The notes: generated by a model from the letters alone, not told the origin. Shown: positions 11,060 through 25,855, numbered from the stretch's first letter. The stretch is 64,000 bases of DNA from Diadema setosum (GCA_033980235.1 CM067065.1:24131337-24195336), one strand, 5' to 3'. Made by a program: numbers and translations.

Positions 11060-12600
11060 AAAAATTTACTGAAAGGAAGGTCCATGTGCGATTTTGTTAT
11101 AATTTCCCTTACACGGCCATAATTATTATGTGGATGCAAGCGTGGAAAACTCCATATTGACATGCACGCTTGTTTGTTTTACCCACTTGCTGTAACCGTG
11201 TGCAGAAAGTGATAATGGAGGAAGAATGATAACTGTAAAGAAATGGGAGTTTTGGCATAAGTCTGACGGTCCTCTAAAGGAAAAACAAATCTTAATACAA
11301 TGACGTTGATTGTAGATTGCATGTGTTGGTTGTTACAATGGTTGGTAAAGTGCGTGTTGTAAGCTATGGAGATGTGCCTTCCCCCCCCCCCCTGCAAAAA
11401 AAAAAAAAGATGATTCTTTGATTCTCCTTTTGCTACACCAAATTTGGTAAAAAAAAATTCATATATGAATGGTGAAATTAATGAATACTTGTTTGATAAT
11501 ACTTCGTGACCTTGTATTTTGTAACCAAAAATATAAAAAAAAATATTTTGTTTTAGTAATGACAAGTTTAGATCTAATCAGATTTTAACAGAGATACTTA
11601 GATTGTTTTAGCTGCTAGACTTAAAGATGAAATGTGTGTCATATGCTTGTTTTGTTATTGTTATTGTTGTTTTAACACCTAGTCCAGTAGACTAGTGAGT
11701 AGACCCCGACTAGGGCCTATAGGCCCTTGGTACCTTAGCACTATACTTTACCATGTTGATGAAAAGATAATGAACTGCATGTCACAAAACAGATCTATGG
11801 ATTGAAAATGGAAACAGCTCTGTTCCACTTCCAAGCTTCCCGATTCTGTCGATCAGTGTTGTGCTACCATGACCATGTATATATGCGGCTCGGACCGCTG
11901 AACTTTGCGTAGTACGTACAGATTGTAACGCGTAAAGTCGGCATGCAAGCCGAGCGAGGCCGCCCAACGCGGCCGCGATGGGGAGCTGTCGGATATCCGT
12001 ACGTACCACACTCAAGCTCGATCTACATGCAGCTGCTCAGCTCAGCTAGTTCAGCTCATCACTCGTGCTTGCGCTTCTACGCTCTTTGTTACGTCACTGA
12101 AACCCGTGCAGTGTTAGGATGCGCACAAACTCAACTGAGGAACGTCCATAAGGTTATTATAAAACAAGTAATGATTTTTTTTTTCCATTCATGCAATGGA
12201 CGGAGTTTTTCGTTTGGTGAAAGATGAAATCTTTATGAAAGTTTTGAAAGATAACAGATGTAAAAGATGAAATCTTTCACTTCATGAAAAAATCTGTCCA
12301 TTTCACTCACAAACATTCATTGTTTTATACATGTTCGTATGATTATAATATATTTTATATTATATGCCTACATATATACACTTGATTGGGATATCAGTAG
12401 ACGATTGCAAGATTTCGGTTCAGGTGGTGTGCATAGTCCTAACCTAACGCAAAATATAAACAAGGCAAAAAGTAAAATATTTGCCGTTAGATATCAAAGT
12501 GTTTGTTATGTTGTGCTTTTTGATGTCGCATATGTACTTGTGAGCTGAACGATTTTCCCGAATTGCCACTGGTGTGTACTGCATAATGTAAAAAGTTACT
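11060..12600. other. Intergenic, with a CpG-rich patch at 11880-12120
   Basis: No gene recognised. The patch has many CpG and contains gcggccgc and a full TTACGTCA (CRE-like) site at 12089-12096, which would fit a promoter, but no coding exon follows on either strand. Confidence 0.4.
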
Positions 12601-12603
12601 TTC

Positions 12604-12692
12604 GCGAATCTAATCAGTCAACGTATCGATCGACCGATCGATCAATCAATCAGTTAATCAATCAGTCAATCAATTAATCAATCCATCATTTA
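12604..12692. repeat. ATCA/ATCG short tandem repeat
   Basis: Imperfect tetranucleotide array (atcgatcgaccgatcgatcaatcaatca...). Confidence 0.8.
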
Positions 12693-12699
12693 TTGACAA

Positions 12700-15295
12700 A
12701 TCCATTAACTCTCTATACGGAGAAAACGTAAGTGTTCGCGGAGAAAATGAAGACGTGTACTTCTTGGAAGGGGTGTGCTGCCTTGAGCAAACATTAAAAA
12801 GATAGATGAATAATAAAAAACAGGTCTGAAGTCCATCGAGATTAAAAATTCCTAGACACATTGCAACAGAAACCCATCCAGTATTTCTGTTACTTTCTAA
12901 TGATATCTTTTGGTTTCAGCTAGTACTCTAATGGTTACTCTTTGTTATAGTGTTGGAAACACAACAATAATATGCTATATAGGCCTATTTGAACAATACA
13001 ATTGCAACCTTGAGATTTTGATAAGTCTAACAACAACAACAACAAGAACAGCAAGAACAGTAACAACAAAAACAAACGAACAAACAAACAAACATGTATT
13101 GCGTCAGCTTACTACCAACAGAACCAACAAGACAGAATGCTTTAGAAACAAACGCATATCCAACAAGACCCCAAAAAGCAAATCCATGAGATACCCATGG
13201 AAAACCAAAAGGAAAGTCTAAATGGTACATTTATGGTTCTGTTCGTGTCTGCTTGATTTCCAATAGAACCCATAAACATGATAAATGCTACGTACAAAAA
13301 CACAGCTGTTCAAATGTGTAGGTCTACCCTTATTAAAGCTCATAGCTCCCCTATAAATCAGTTTTATCAATTTCAGGATTAATTTTTAAGTTCGGGTTCA
13401 GATTTTGCTTTACACTCAACCCTCTATGCAAAATTTCGCACAGGGGTCAATTGGTGAGTATGGTAGTTTGTGGTTAACATCCAGGCAACGGTCCCGAACA
13501 ACAACCAGGGTATAAATTCTTTATGATTTATTCATGAGGAATTTCGCTGTCACAGCTAGCCTCTATTCGTCGTAAATGTACTGTATGTATGTACTGTATG
13601 TATGCACATGGAAACATGCATGTGCTTCCTTTTTTCATGTACATGCATTTTACACTTCACCATGAATTCAGACTTCCAATGCTCAGGGTAATCCACCATA
13701 AATTATCTATAAAGCATTCATGCGCCTTTGAGCAAGAGTCCAGAAAGTCAGCAGAGCTCTGAAAAGGTGGCATTCGTGGTATTCATGTCTATTGTTCATG
13801 ATCATTGTAAGGACACGCTCACATACACATCATTGGTTACTGTGTAAAGTTTAAATTTTCATAGTACAAAGCCTTTTAATACTTTGAACTTTAAAATTCA
13901 TAATGATTTGATGGAACTAATTCATGCTTTCATATTGAAATCACCTCCAACTGAATTGTCCATGCACTAATCAACTAATAGACATATCATCGACGGTGTT
14001 ATCAAATAATTCTTGTTTTAGAACTACATGTAAACTGTATTAAGGATCAAAAGTGGGAACTTTTTTTTTTTTTTTTTTTACACGTAGTATAAACTAAAAC
14101 CCATTCACTTATCAAGGGGTCCAATGCAGCTGTCCCGTTGGTCCTATTATTTTGGATTCATGTTGGAACCCATGAAACCAAACAGGTTCTACACACAGTA
14201 GGGTTTCGGTTGTTTATGTTTTGATGTTGGGTTTTTACATTGGTTCCTATCAATATCGACCATGAAATAATATTCATGACTGACAATCTAAGATTTGAAA
14301 ATTAAGAATGTATAATGGACAGAAACACTGAACAGTACTTTTACTGGAAGTAATCGTTAAAAATGTTAGAAACTGCACCTTACATTATTATATTCTTGTT
14401 TACAATTCCCCGTGTTTTTTAAAAAGACGTAGATTCATATTGTAATAATTAAAGTATAAACTAGTCAAACCATGTCTCAAGGTTGCGCTTACGGACGGTA
14501 GTGCTATTCATGGGTGATGCTCGTTATTTCGAAGGTTCGATCATCCGAGAAAGAAATAAAGTTCGGCAATCTGAAAATACAAGGACGGCGTGTACTAACG
14601 AACCTGCGGAATTAGGCATCTTATTTCGCGTTCAATTACTGAATCTTTGCAATAAAGAATGCCATTTCATTTCTGATATACAAACCTGATGAATAAACGA
14701 AATGTGTATAACCGTGTATAATGACAGGGCATGGAGACGCCTGGTTACTATATAGTTGTTTTCATATTTTACCTTTGTAAAACATAGCTAACTCTGAACA
14801 ATAAATCATTGAAACCAATTTGAACATGTTCACAGATTTCGAGAACAGGTAATACACCGGACATTAATATGGGTGAGATCTTAGGAAATTTAAAAAGGAG
14901 GGAAAACGGTAAAGACGAGGTCTTTAGCCTTCAAATGGCCTGATTGAGCACTGTCACTATTCGAGTATATTACAAGAAGGCTTAGAAAAAAACAATAAAA
15001 TAGAAGCACTGTTCAAATAGCAAAGAGCAGATAGACAGCCAAGCACTAGCAATGATACTTCCCTGTACCCACTAATGGTAACAAAAAGAGAAGTTGGTTT
15101 TAAAATAACCAATCGTGTCTCACTACATAACAGCCGAAGAAAATTACGGGCATGCCTCTACTATAATATCTTTGTAACGAGAAAGCACAAAAATGATCGT
15201 AAACTGTTACCTTTGTTATATCAGCAGACACGCAACAATTTCGTTTCATAGCATTACTGAGTTCTGCACGAAATCAGCAATTGTTTAAAAATCAC
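12700..15295. other. Intergenic, nothing recognised
   Basis: AT-rich sequence with CAA/AAC microsatellite at 13030-13095 and a poly-T at 14060-14079. Frames up to about 100 codons have low-complexity or unrecognisable products. Confidence 0.5.
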
Positions 15296-15299
15296 AGAA

Positions 15300-15347
15300 T
15301 AATATATATGTATATATATACCCCATATATGTATGTATGTATATAAA

Positions 15348-15404
<57 letters not shown>

Positions 15405-15451
15405 GGGCATTTCCGTGAGTTGTACGACATGACCACCAAAATTTTACCCGC

Positions 15452-15476
<25 letters not shown>
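15300..15476. repeat. AT dinucleotide repeats
   Basis: Two long (AT)n tracts (about 15350-15395 and 15452-15475) with TATG variants. They create an artificial Tyr-Ile open frame on the minus strand. Confidence 0.9.
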
Positions 15477-15483
<7 letters not shown>

Positions 15484-16080
15484 TATCCTTGATGTTTACA
15501 CCTTGGAGCCATACAATAACTTCATACCGAAACAATACGACACGGTCAAGAATATATACATGCCTACCCAAAGCCCTAAATAACCTTCCTGCCATGATAA
15601 AAAATAATAAAAACAAAAAGAAACAAAATTAAGAATAAGCTATTGAATGAACAATATATATGGTCGCAAGAAATTTTTATTGAATACAAGAGAAAGGCTG
15701 GTTAAGCTAAAAACAAACAAACAAACAAACAAAATACGGGAAAACAAGGCTGATTATTGCCGAGGTTTGCCCTAAAAGTAGGTGATTTTGATTCACCACG
15801 TAGGCGGTATGGTGAACAAACAGACAAACAAACTAACACACTCATAATACCCACATCATTCTTCTCAAGCATGTCAGGGGACAGTCTCGTGACAAACACG
15901 AATACTGAAAAAAGGAAGTACCCTCGCAGAAAACTTTGCTACCGTTTCCCAAACGAGAAATATGTGAAATGAATGCCAAAAAAAAAAAAAATTCTATAGA
16001 CAGTCTTACATCAATGTTAAATTTCAAATTGTTGGCCGATTGCAGAACACGAAAACGACAACGATTTTGAGTCCTTGCGA

Positions 16081-16116
16081 ACTAGATACTGCGATTAACA
16101 AATCGCAGTATCTAGT
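16081..16116. other. Perfect 16-bp hairpin
   Basis: actagatactgcgatt, a 4-base loop AACA, then the exact inverse aatcgcagtatctagt. Nothing around it identifies a gene or transposon end. Confidence 0.6.
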
Positions 16117-16184
16117 CTCGGAAATAATGGAATATCTCTGCTAATCATCTCTAGACTCTCTTCCTCAACAAAAAACGGGATTAA

Positions 16185-16257
16185 ACCCATTCAATACTGA
16201 ATTCTGAAATTCCCCGTGACTTAATGCACAGGCCACAAGGTTCCCGTATCAAAAGGG
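16185..16257. mobile_element. Very short MITE, uninterrupted copy of the outer element at 69-617
   Basis: Preceded by TTAA (16181-16184) and followed by CTAA. Reads ACCCATTCAATACTGAATTC ... GTATCAAAAGGG, colinear with the reverse complement of the two halves of 69-617. The central TTAA (16221-16224) corresponds to the site where the 469-bp element inserted in the other copy. Confidence 0.5.
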
Positions 16258-16317
16258 CTAAAACAGCTAAGAAAGTAGGATTTGAAAAAAAGTGCGAGAT
16301 GTTTTGGACAACGTAGC

Positions 16318-16350
16318 CTTTCAATCTTTCAATCTTTCAATCTTTCAATA
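16318..16350. repeat. (TTTCAATC)n short tandem repeat
   Basis: Four copies of an 8-mer. CR1/L2-type LINEs end in such short arrays, so this may be a LINE tail on the minus strand, but no LINE coding sequence is seen next to it. Confidence 0.6.
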
Positions 16351-16982
16351 GTCTGTTCCAACAAAGAATAAAGGTAGGGAAAATAGCCGAATCGTACAAC
16401 AGACCATATACAATAGCTCTGACATTTAGTATTCTTAGCAAGGCCATGGGAAGATACACTGCCTTTCGTGGCATTTTTAAAGGTGCAGACAAACAATCGA
16501 CCATGTTCTTTGTACGGAAGCAAATGCAAAAAAAAAAAAAAAAGCGATCTAACACGGAAAATTATTCATTATTCCCGCCTTTTGGTATTTTGCGAAAGTG
16601 CATTATAGGGAACCATTACCTCTACTGTAATCAAAGGACTGAAAATTTTGATCTCAACTTCATTCTACAATCGGAGCCTTCTTAGAAAAAAAAATTACTA
16701 TGACACAAAACAACAACATCAATACAATACATATTTTTGAAGTATAAGCCTATGTATACATTTTTCCGGAAAAAAAATAGTGGTTTGAAGATCATTCCAT
16801 AATAAAGATAAGACACAATTTGAGTGGATTGGTAAAGAAACTGGAAAATTTAGAGTTCAGCTGTTTGAGAATTTAGTGGAAGAAATGAAAATATTATAAG
16901 TATATTTCGAGAATCTAGTAGAAGTAGTGAACATACCAGAAATATACTATTGTACACGAAATTTTAAACGGAAAACAATTTG

Positions 16983-17255
16983 AATTATAAAGAGTTATTA
17001 AGTAAAATAAAAAGATTCATTTGATGGTGGAAACCAAGGGATCTTACTATAATGGGGAAAGTGCAGCTCTTGAATACTTATATTTTATCCACATTTAATT
17101 ACGTTTCCTCTCTCGTTACTGTTCCAAAATCTATTCTGAAGGAGGTGGAATTCATATCATTTGATTCTATATGTGGTGGAAAAGACAGAATAAAAAGGAA
17201 GATTTTGAATCATGACTCTGAGTTCGGAGGATTCAAAGAACTTGGCAAGAAATAA
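16983..17255 (+). pseudogene. L1/Tx1-type LINE reverse transcriptase, C-terminal fragment
   Basis: The frame reads NYKELLSKIKRFI-stop-WWKPRDLTIMGKVQLL ... FNYVSSLVTVPKSILKEVEF ... GGKDRIKRKIL ... SEFGGF. This pattern (WWKxRxLTxxGKxxLxKT, then P, then FxWxGKxRIKR, then GG) is the conserved segment after the polymerase domain in L1/Tx1 LINEs. A TGA at 17022-17024 interrupts it, and the catalytic FADD segment is absent upstream. A dead 5'-truncated copy; 3' sequence may run to the A-rich end near 17975. Confidence 0.75.
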
Positions 17256-17299
17256 TAGATTAGATTTGAAGGAACACGACATGAATGAGAGCAATTTGA

Positions 17300-19745
17300 T
17301 TTTAATTTGGATCCAAGGAAACTCTCATAGAATTAACAGGTGCAATTCCATTATTTTCGTTATCAAATACCTCAAACAGGTTTTTTTTTTTTTCGGATCG
17401 AAAGGAGTGCTTCCTTCAACGAATGAAATTATGATAATGGTTATAGATTACAAAGACCAGGAAAAGGAGTTAGCTATTAAAATTTGCAAAATAGGGTTAC
17501 ATTTCTACTGTAATGGGAAGAGCTAGATATTCGGGGAATTTAAGTGTAGCATTCTCATTTTATTGATTTTTTTGTCAATTTTGTTTGGCAGTCTGTCAGA
17601 TGTAATTGCGTGTTTTTTGTTGTTGTGTATATTTTGTTTTGTACCTTTCTACCCACCCATAACTAATGCTTCCCCATCATTATCAGTACTGTAACTTTCA
17701 ATCATTTGAGTAAGTGAAAATGTGAGCGCTTCACCTGCCCGGACATGAGGTGGGGGGGGGGGGGGGGGTGGGGGTACCTTGGTCCCGTTTGTTCGTTCTT
17801 TTCCCTTGACCTTTTCCCTTGACCTTTTTTTGATATACACATTTTTTTTTTCATTTGTAATATGGACAATGTGGAATATATTTTGTTCCAATGAAACTTG
17901 TATTTTATTGTATTAAACCAATTTGTATATTGTTTATATGAAAACGAAAGAAAAATAAAATATTGAAAACAAAAATATCGGAGTCAGTTGGCTCTCATCC
18001 CATTAAGGTACACTGTATGTTCCAAGGTAAAATGTATATCACAGGGCAGCGTTTTTTTTTTTTTTGTGTGTGTTTTTTTTTTAACGACCAAACCTCTTTA
18101 ACTTTTTTGGTCATCACTTATCTAAAAAATTCCGACATTGGAAAGTGCCCGAGTTCGCCTATACAACGTGGCAATCTGAATAGAAATTAAACTTTCGCAA
18201 GTCTGCAAATACGCCTAGAATCAGACTTGATGAAAATAAATACTTTCTTCAGCGCGTTTTTAACAACTTTGTCAGAAACTTGGGGAAGTGAACAGAAAGC
18301 AGGTGACAAGAGATGTATTCCTTATACACCAGGTCTTCAATTTTTCATTCTTTTTTTTGGGGGGGGGGGTGCCTCCATACCCAAACATAATTTCCTCCCT
18401 AGTTGAAGATTTTTGATGATAATTATATATTTTGCTTCACTCAGGCGTTACAGACACATTTCAGTGATATTATTTGAAAAGTTGTATCGCGAAATGCATT
18501 GTCTTCAGCGCCACTTTTAAGCATTTCGAAGTAAGTCCACCATCAGATAGAGCAAAATTTAACTCACTTCTAACATAGGAAGGAATATTCTAGCAGTCAC
18601 GATTACAAACATCGTATATTTCTTATTATTTTCTTTGTTTTTAGGAGCTTTAATCACAAATATCTCAAATTAAAAAGAATTGATCTAGCTCGTTTTGCGA
18701 TAAAACTCTTCATTTACAGGTGTCGATCTTACAACGCTCAGCTGATATGACTACAGGCCTAAAGGTTCTCAAATGTGAAGCCATGATATGCACTTACTTG
18801 ATTCTAGAGCGAGGAAACAGAACACGGAAGTTGTCCAATGTTAGTAGCAGAACGAAGTCGTATCTTCTATCCACCACAGGAAGTCGAAGACTGGTTTATA
18901 TAAAACATATAGTACCAACATTTGCATCTTAATGTTGTACAAGCTGCGGAAAAAGAAAATTGATCGCAGTCATCAATCTTCAAGATGGGACGAACATCAA
19001 GCACAGCGATTGAACCTCTACCCTTCACTGCCCTTATAACAATCCGGATTACAAGTTGTAGAATCAGTGTTAAGAAATGAACGCGCTGCTTTAGCACACA
19101 ACTAAATGCAGAGAGCACTCGTTTCAGTTTCCTTCATTCCATATCTCATCATTGTGTGGCGTATATTGTTATTTCACGGGGGACTGCACTTTATACAATG
19201 CATATTGAGACGTTTTAGGGATTTTTTTTTTTTTATCATTCGTACTACTGAGATACTATTGCACGTGTATTGTGCATAAGGTGATAAAAACCTTTACCTT
19301 CGGTGTGTTCTGCAGAGTAAATTCATAATATTTATATGATAGGACTGATGGAAGCACTGTTTTGTTCGTCGGTGCAGCATGACGAACTAACAGTTTTCCA
19401 AAAGGATAGTATGCACTTGCTGATTTTATTTCCTTACAACAACAGTAATTGATAGATTCCAAAGAGCATTATGTCAAAATGTAAATGGGGTGGCTATTAA
19501 TGATGGAGGATTTCTGTCTTGCTGAATCATAATGATAAGTAGCCGCTGTGTAATGCATTATTACTATCGTTGATGGTTTTAAAGCTTAATCCTTCACAAT
19601 ACATTTTTGATTTTTTTTTTTTCATTCCATTAGTGATCTAGTGATCTAACAATTCTGTTGACTTACGAAAACAGAGGTAAAATACACAAGTTTCACAGGC
19701 CAGAATATGTGATGCTATTTAATTGTTTTTGTCCGTGTCTTTCGG
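17300..19745. other. Intergenic, nothing further recognised
   Basis: Includes a G-run (17750-17768), a T-rich tract (18050-18082) and unremarkable AT-rich DNA. No frame has a recognisable domain. Confidence 0.5.
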
Positions 19746-20077
19746 CTGTATGTAATAACTATTCATCAGCGTCGTTTCTCTGTGTGCACGTCATGAGTCC
19801 GACATCCACTTGTAGGAGTCCTACAGTCCACGAGTAATATGGCAACAGCCCACATGCCATACTGTAACAGCCCAGGTCTGGAGCTAGACATTATGAGGTC
19901 CACCACGTCATCAACACTAAGACCCATGAATCTGCCTCGGCAAAACAGGCCGATGAAACCGAAATAACATCACAGGGCATGTATTATACGCAATGACGAT
20001 CTCGAGAGCCTTCTTTTACCCATACAGGTAATGTCGGACTCGTTATGGTGGGCCTTAATTATCTGCCTAGCGTCAAG

Positions 20078-20667
20078 GACCCCGTTTACAGTGCGAGGCC
20101 GGGCTCGGCCGCGGCTCGGCCGTGGCCGAGACCGGCCTCAATTGCGCGGCCGAGCCTCGCAATTTTGTCCGTTTACACTGCTGGGCTCGGCCGCGCTTTT
20201 GATTAAAACCTTTCAATATTTTGTCGTAGTGGCGCTCTGCTTGTAAACAAATGCAATTTGGTATTGTCTGGTTTTCAGACCCTTTGCCAAATGAATTCCG
20301 TGGCGACGAAGTCGCCGTTTGGGCAAAGGCCTTTGCCGAAGGAAAGAATCCTTTGCAGGACAAAACCACCTTAAACTATACTAGTTTTCGACGTTGAGGG
20401 GGTTAATATCCTGAACAGCGAAAGATACAAGCAGAGGGTTTGGAAGCCAGACTAAAACTGGCCGCGCAATTGGCCGCGCATTTGGCCCAGTTTGCGTTTA
20501 CACCAAGAAAAGGCCGGGCTCGGCCGCGGCTCGGCCGCGGCCGAGACCACCTCCAGAGCGAGGCCAAATGCGAGGCCAATTTTGGCCTCGCATTTGGCCT
20601 TTTGCGCGTTTACACTGAAGCGGGGCTGGACTCGGCCGCGGCCGAGCCTCGCACTGTAAACGGGGTC
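20078..20667. mobile_element. GC-rich MITE, copy 1 (GACCCCGTTTACAGTG ends, 3-bp duplication)
   Basis: Exact 16-bp inverted termini GACCCCGTTTACAGTG / CACTGTAAACGGGGTC, flanked on both sides by AAG (20075-20077, 20668-20670). The interior is made of repeated, mutually inverted GGCTCGGCCGCGGC and GTTTACACTG blocks. The corresponding empty site is at about 57888 and 61682 (tagtgtcggatcatatag). No transposase; superfamily not assigned. Confidence 0.85.
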
Positions 20668-20723
20668 AAGATCATATGTCTTATTGTGTCCCCAGAAAGA
20701 GTTCGAAGGCTGCTATGCATTTG

Positions 20724-21324
20724 GACCCCGTTTACAGTGCGGGGCCGGGCTCGGCCGTGGCTCGGCCGCGGCCGAGCCCGGCCTCAATTGCGCGGCCGAG
20801 CCTCGCAATTTTGTCCGTTTACACTGCTGGGCTCGGCCGCGCTTTCGATTCAAACCTTTCATTATTTGGTCGTAGTGGCGCTCTGCTTGTAAACTAACGC
20901 AATTTGGTATTGTCTGGTTTTCAGACCCTTTGCCAACTGAATTCCGTGGCGACGAAGTCGCCGTTCGGGCAAAGGCCTTTGCCGAAGGAAAAAATCCTTT
21001 GCAGGACAAAACCACCTTAAACTATACTAGTTTTCGACGTTGAAGGGGTTAATATCCTGAACAGCGAAAGATACAGGCAGAGGGTTTGGAGGCCAGACTA
21101 AAACTGGCCGCGCAATTGGCCGCGCATTTGGCCCAGTTTGCGTTTACACCAAGAAAAGGCCGGGCTCGGCCGCGGCTCGGCCGCGGCCGAGACCACCTCC
21201 AGAGCGAGGCCAAATGCGAGGCCAATTTTGGCCTCGCATTTGGCCTTTTGCGCGTTTACACTGAAGCGAGGCTGGACTCGGCCGCGGCCGAGCCGCGGCC
21301 GAGCCTCCCACTGTAAACGGGGTC
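20724..21324. mobile_element. GC-rich MITE, copy 2
   Basis: Same 16-bp inverted termini and interior as copy 1, same orientation, flanked by TTG (20721-20723, 21325-21327). The 53 bp between the copies matches host sequence that is uninterrupted at 57.89-57.95 kb, so this is a separate insertion and not a tandem duplication. Empty site reads gcatttggcctcccgtcg near 57940. Confidence 0.85.
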
Positions 21325-21733
21325 TTGGTCTCGTCACGCCCCTTTCGCTGCATCAGTCTTTAGGGAGTTTTTGCGTCACGACAGGAAGATCGAGAAAACG
21401 CGGTTCCAAACAATCAGCTGTGACAGTCCCCGTACTCGGACTCCCGTCCCCAAAGCAGTTTCGCTTTCATGGCTTTCCTCTTAGCACGGAGGCGTGGAGA
21501 CTAGATCGCTGATCGGCTGGCTGGCTGGCTGGCTTACTCCTGCCAAGCATCGGGACCGAACGCTATTTTGGCCGACTACCGTACTCTTTTTTCCCAGGAC
21601 GGGACGTTTCTCGGATTTGATTATGCGCAGAATCAGATTTTGCACACGGGCACGCTCAACTCCCGGCCGCGTCGTGCTTGCGATAACTCCCTGTTGTCGC
21701 GTCCACCGCAGAGAATTTCTTGTGAGCGATCTA

Positions 21734-23864
<2,131 letters not shown>

Positions 23865-24790
23865 CTACCGGCTGCAGTGTTCTCCTCGGATCACCTTCAT
23901 ATTTGGCGTGAAGTTGTATTATGTTTAAGATAAAAAGAAACCTACTGTTTTTTTGGGTGATGACGCCCTCGCTTGTTCCGTCTTTACACACACACACACA
24001 AATGAAATAAAATTGCATTTTCTGTATTTGCTTGAGTAGGCCATACTGGCCGTGTTTCTCAACCGACCCCCCCCCCCCCCTCAAATTTGATAGGGGAATG
24101 TATCACAGTCAAGTACAGACATCCATACCTACACCTTTTACAGGGTCAAAGATCACCATCAGGTTACCACTATTAAAAGACAAGCGATTTTTTTTTTGTT
24201 TTGCTCAAGTATGTCTACTTCGTATTCAACATGTTGTATTCTACAGCTTCTCTCCTTTGATTTTTTTTTCTTCGAAAATACAAATGTTTCAGTTTCATGT
24301 TTAAAAAACCAAGAAACAAGATTCAGTATCAAAGTCCCTCAACCACACCAGTTCAATATTTTTCTTTCTTCGTTCTTTCTCTGTAAAATTCCTTATCTAA
24401 ACACAAGCCACTACAAATTTTCCAATATGACTTTCCATAATTTCATTCTTTCATTAAAATTGGGTTCCGTTTCCACCACATATCAATCCAGTTTATTTCC
24501 TTAAAAAACACCTCTAATTCATTACTAACAGTCGTTTTCAAATTAGTATTAACACTTGTATAATTCAAATCTGTATTCATTACTACATTAAAACCTCCCA
24601 CATAATAAATTCACACATAAAACCACCAAAAATACAATTTGCACACGCACACAAACACGCACGCACACACAAACAAACAAACACACACACACATAAGCAC
24701 ACGTCTATTTGTGCCCTATTAGTACATGTAGTCGCAGGTGCGTTCAGTTGTGCATATTCAAGAAAGAATCCGAGCTTTCCTTGTTCTATA

Positions 24791-24973
24791 ATGAATATTC
24801 ATGAGATAATCTCTCCTTTTATTACTTTTGAATGGTATATAAATGTGATCAGAATATGCGGGTATTCACTTACTTTTGAACTGGATGCCAAGCTGTGCCA
24901 GTAATCAACGTCTACCTGGTTGACTTCGTGTGTCTCTGTAGAAGCCTGATTATTCAGTGGCACGTTATAACCC
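24791..24973 (+). promoter_or_regulatory. Candidate core promoter and first exon, copy 1
   Basis: Palindrome ATGAATATTCAT (24791-24802), TATATAAA at 24836, TCAC initiator with A at 24868 (32 bp from the TATA start), then about 106 bp ending in CCC|GTAAGT (donor at 24974). The same ordered module is conserved at 62732-62935. The exon holds a short frame, MPSCASNQRLPG, which in the other copy differs by one inserted codon and remains open. No downstream exon is recognised; could also be a transposon promoter. Confidence 0.45.
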
Positions 24974-25232
24974 GTAAGTGTTAAATTCGTATTGGTCGAT
25001 TTTAATTGAATTTAAAGTGAATTTATTCTGGTATTCCCAGAGCCGACAATGCAAGACCATCTTTGAGTATCAATACTAGTCAATTCGTAATGTTGAATGC
25101 GTCTAATATTAATCATTTAAAATGCCACTTTAGACTCTAAAAGAGTATAATGGGCCAATAATATAGTGTCAAACTCAATCTCAGTTTGCCTAGACGCTAG
25201 AAAAAAAGAAAGAATAACATTCTTGTCATTCA

Positions 25233-25699
25233 AGGGGCATTCGAGACAATTTTCATAATTTCACATCATGAATTCAGTGGCACACAAATCGACAGCTCTA
25301 TGGATAGATTTGTGGAATTTATTGTGATCCCTAAACAGAGAAATCAATACTCTGTAAAATCTTAAACAAATTACAGTGAACAGTGTTGATGACGTAGGAG
25401 TCTCACATATTTCATAAATGTAGCAGTTTAATTCTTTTGCAATACCGCTTGCATAACAAGTCCCCCTGTGTGGAATTCATGCATTAATTCTCTTTTGTTC
25501 TACTTTCTTTAGCCCAAACCTATGCATTCTTATGGTGAGGCTGCCATGGCATCATCCTTGTTCATTGTGATTTGTTATATATTTTGAAAACATTCTTATC
25601 CCCCATTCCAATCGCTACAAATTCTGAAACCTTGTACTCTGTACAACTAATGTACAGTTGTTCAAATGTAAAAGTCCGAAAATCATCCGGAGGTCTCCT
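25233..25699. mobile_element. TTAA-type MITE in the paralogous block, copy 1
   Basis: Left end aggggcattcgagacaattt; the right end in reverse complement reads aggagacctccggatgattt. Right flank TTAA at 25700-25703; the left flank is TTCA, whereas the paralog at 63180-63649 keeps TTAA on both sides. Insertion therefore preceded duplication of the block. Confidence 0.55.
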
Positions 25700-25855
25700 T
25701 TAATGTATAGTGGTTGAGACGGATTCATTATCATACCTTTCTTCTTTTTTTTTTTAGAACGTAAGGCTATAATGTGCTTTTAGATGTGGATAAAAACGAA
25801 TGACTAATGATTGTATTATTTGGGGAGATCATTCCAGACATTAGAGGATGGAAGT

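Noticed and set aside
15254..15632. Tyr-Ile-rich open frames on both strands
   Set aside because: Produced by the (AT)n tracts; the same artefact recurs at 22.1, 35.7, 37.0, 54.2, 55.6, 58.0 and 59.5 kb.
15480..15632. Possible LINE C-terminus ([10 protein letters not shown])
   Set aside because: Too short, lacks the TR and GPxxWN motifs, and borders a microsatellite.
20031..21512. Long GC-rich open frames (up to 150 codons)
   Set aside because: They lie within the two GC-rich MITEs; products are Ala/Arg/Gly-rich translations of inverted repeats, present in several frames.
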